Below, piece by piece: positions 52,207 to 52,569 of a stretch of DNA of 52,569 nt. Source of the stretch: Aggregatilineales bacterium (GTDB lineage Bacteria > Chloroflexota > Anaerolineae > Aggregatilineales > Ch27). The translations under genes were made by a program, and so were the position numbers. The notes under the pieces are model-generated. The model searched no databases, was not told the DNA's origin, and saw only the letters and a list, made by a program, of their open reading frames with translations. Where the stretch lies: positions 1 to 52,569 of the forward strand of contig JARKNX010000044.1 in assembly GCA_029976025.1 (NCBI GenBank). The letters are read 5' to 3'. Each line of letters opens with the position of its first letter. The stretch's first letter is position 1.

Positions 52207-52228
52207 AAACGGGCCTGATGGCCCGTTT
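52207..52228 (-). terminator. Terminator of the TPR gene
   Basis: AAACGGGCC (52207-52215) pairs perfectly with GGCCCGTTT (52220-52228) across a 4-base loop. Read leftward it is followed by TTTATTCTG. It lies between the TPR gene stop (52264) and ndk. Confidence 0.75.
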
Positions 52229-52263
52229 CTCCAGTAAAGATCGGGTGAACTCTACCGCGAAGC

Positions 52264-52569
52264 CTACAGTTGTTCAAGCGCCGAGCGGTAGGTATCCAGC
52301 GCGTCTTGCAGCCGGCCCTCGCGCATGAAGATATCGCCCAGCACGCGACGGGCCTGGGGGACATCCGGGCGGGCCTGGACCAGCTCGCCGACTTCGACTT
52401 CCAACTGGCTGAGCTGAGCCTCTGAGAACACCAGCGACTCGTACTGCCCCAGGCTGTCGAGGATGCGGTTGTCCTCGTTGAGCTTGCGGGCCAGCTCCAG
52501 CCGGGTGCCGTGATCCTGCGGGTTGCTTTCCAGCGCGGCCCGGTACCGGTCATAAGCGGCGCCAGCGGG
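52264..52569 (-). CDS. C-terminal part of a tetratricopeptide-repeat protein (5' end outside window)
   Basis: An open frame without a start inside the window, read leftward to TAG at 52264-52266. It encodes 101 residues with helical-repeat spacing: YDRYRAALESNPQDHGTRLE, ARKLNEDNRILDSLGQY, and finally ARRVLGDIFMREGRLQDALDTYRSALEQL. The last unit is a good TPR match. Such repeats act as protein-binding scaffolds. The family of the full protein cannot be judged from this fragment. Confidence 0.75.
   Translation of the reverse strand, partial: PAGAAYDRYRAALESNPQDHGTRLELARKLNEDNRILDSLGQYESLVFSEAQLSQLEVEVGELVQARPDVPQARRVLGDIFMREGRLQDALDTYRSALEQL

Noticed and set aside
1..52569. CRISPR arrays, insertion sequences, prophage or plasmid genes
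   Set aside because: No regularly spaced direct repeats with unique spacers, no transposase, integrase or phage structural genes were seen on either strand.

Overview
The window is about 52.6 kb of GC-rich bacterial chromosome with no plasmid, phage or insertion-sequence genes. Several traits point to a member of the Chloroflexota, probably Anaerolineae-like: Thr-Pro-rich linkers in exported proteins (the M23 lipoprotein, the tail of signal peptidase I), a bacterial SH3-like domain joined to a DUF3160 domain, soluble GAF and PAS histidine kinases, a Bacillus-type LexA box at uvrB, and short fold-back repeats between genes. The assignment is an inference from gene content; no rRNA gene or other phylogenetic marker was analysed.

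Layout, left to right. 0-5 kb: the end of a molybdopterin-domain-like protein, an M23 peptidase lipoprotein, uvrB, and an SDR-type threonine dehydrogenase. 5-11 kb: an exported DUF3160 protein, xylose isomerase, signal peptidase I, a methyltransferase and tRNA-Gly. 11-17 kb: a co-directional run of endonuclease III, GAF histidine kinase, LmbE-type deacetylase, second histidine kinase and an MFS transporter. 17-19 kb: a sugar isomerase/Gfo-Idh dehydrogenase pair. 19-24 kb: a membrane protein, a GlgE-like GH13 protein, a HisN-like phosphatase, a Pmp3 peptide, lipoate-protein ligase and a DtxR-family regulator. 24-33 kb: a leftward maltodextrin locus (MarR regulator, binding protein, two permeases, GH13 amylase, RluD). 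33-41 kb: a Lon-domain protein, a second MFS transporter, and a probable surface-glycan set (WecA/TagO-like transferase, UDP-sugar epimerase, GT4), followed by two tandem TIM-barrel isomerases. 41-45 kb: a GH127 arabinofuranosidase and a PAS histidine kinase. 45-52.5 kb: anchored proteins of unknown function, Nudix, dGTPase, tRNA-Arg, an RsbRD_N-like protein, ThpR, RsfS, Ndk and the end of a TPR protein.

The strongest theme is carbohydrate use. The maltodextrin locus encodes import and hydrolysis but no ATPase, so the importer probably shares an ATPase encoded elsewhere. Its binding protein carries a C-terminal domain that resembles the X25 module of pullulanases. A 7-3-7 palindrome lies upstream of the MarR-family gene, and two more palindromes lie in the binding-protein promoter region. 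Xylose isomerase, GH127 and three other isomerase-like TIM barrels suggest use of pentoses and other sugars from plant or microbial glycans.

Regulatory signals are unusually readable. Sigma70-like promoters with -10 boxes near TATAAT precede both tRNA genes, uvrB, lepB, the threonine dehydrogenase gene and the first GH13 gene. Several hairpin terminators separate convergent genes. At least two families of fold-back repeats occupy intergenic spaces, and one copy sits inside the maltodextrin locus next to a terminator-like hairpin.
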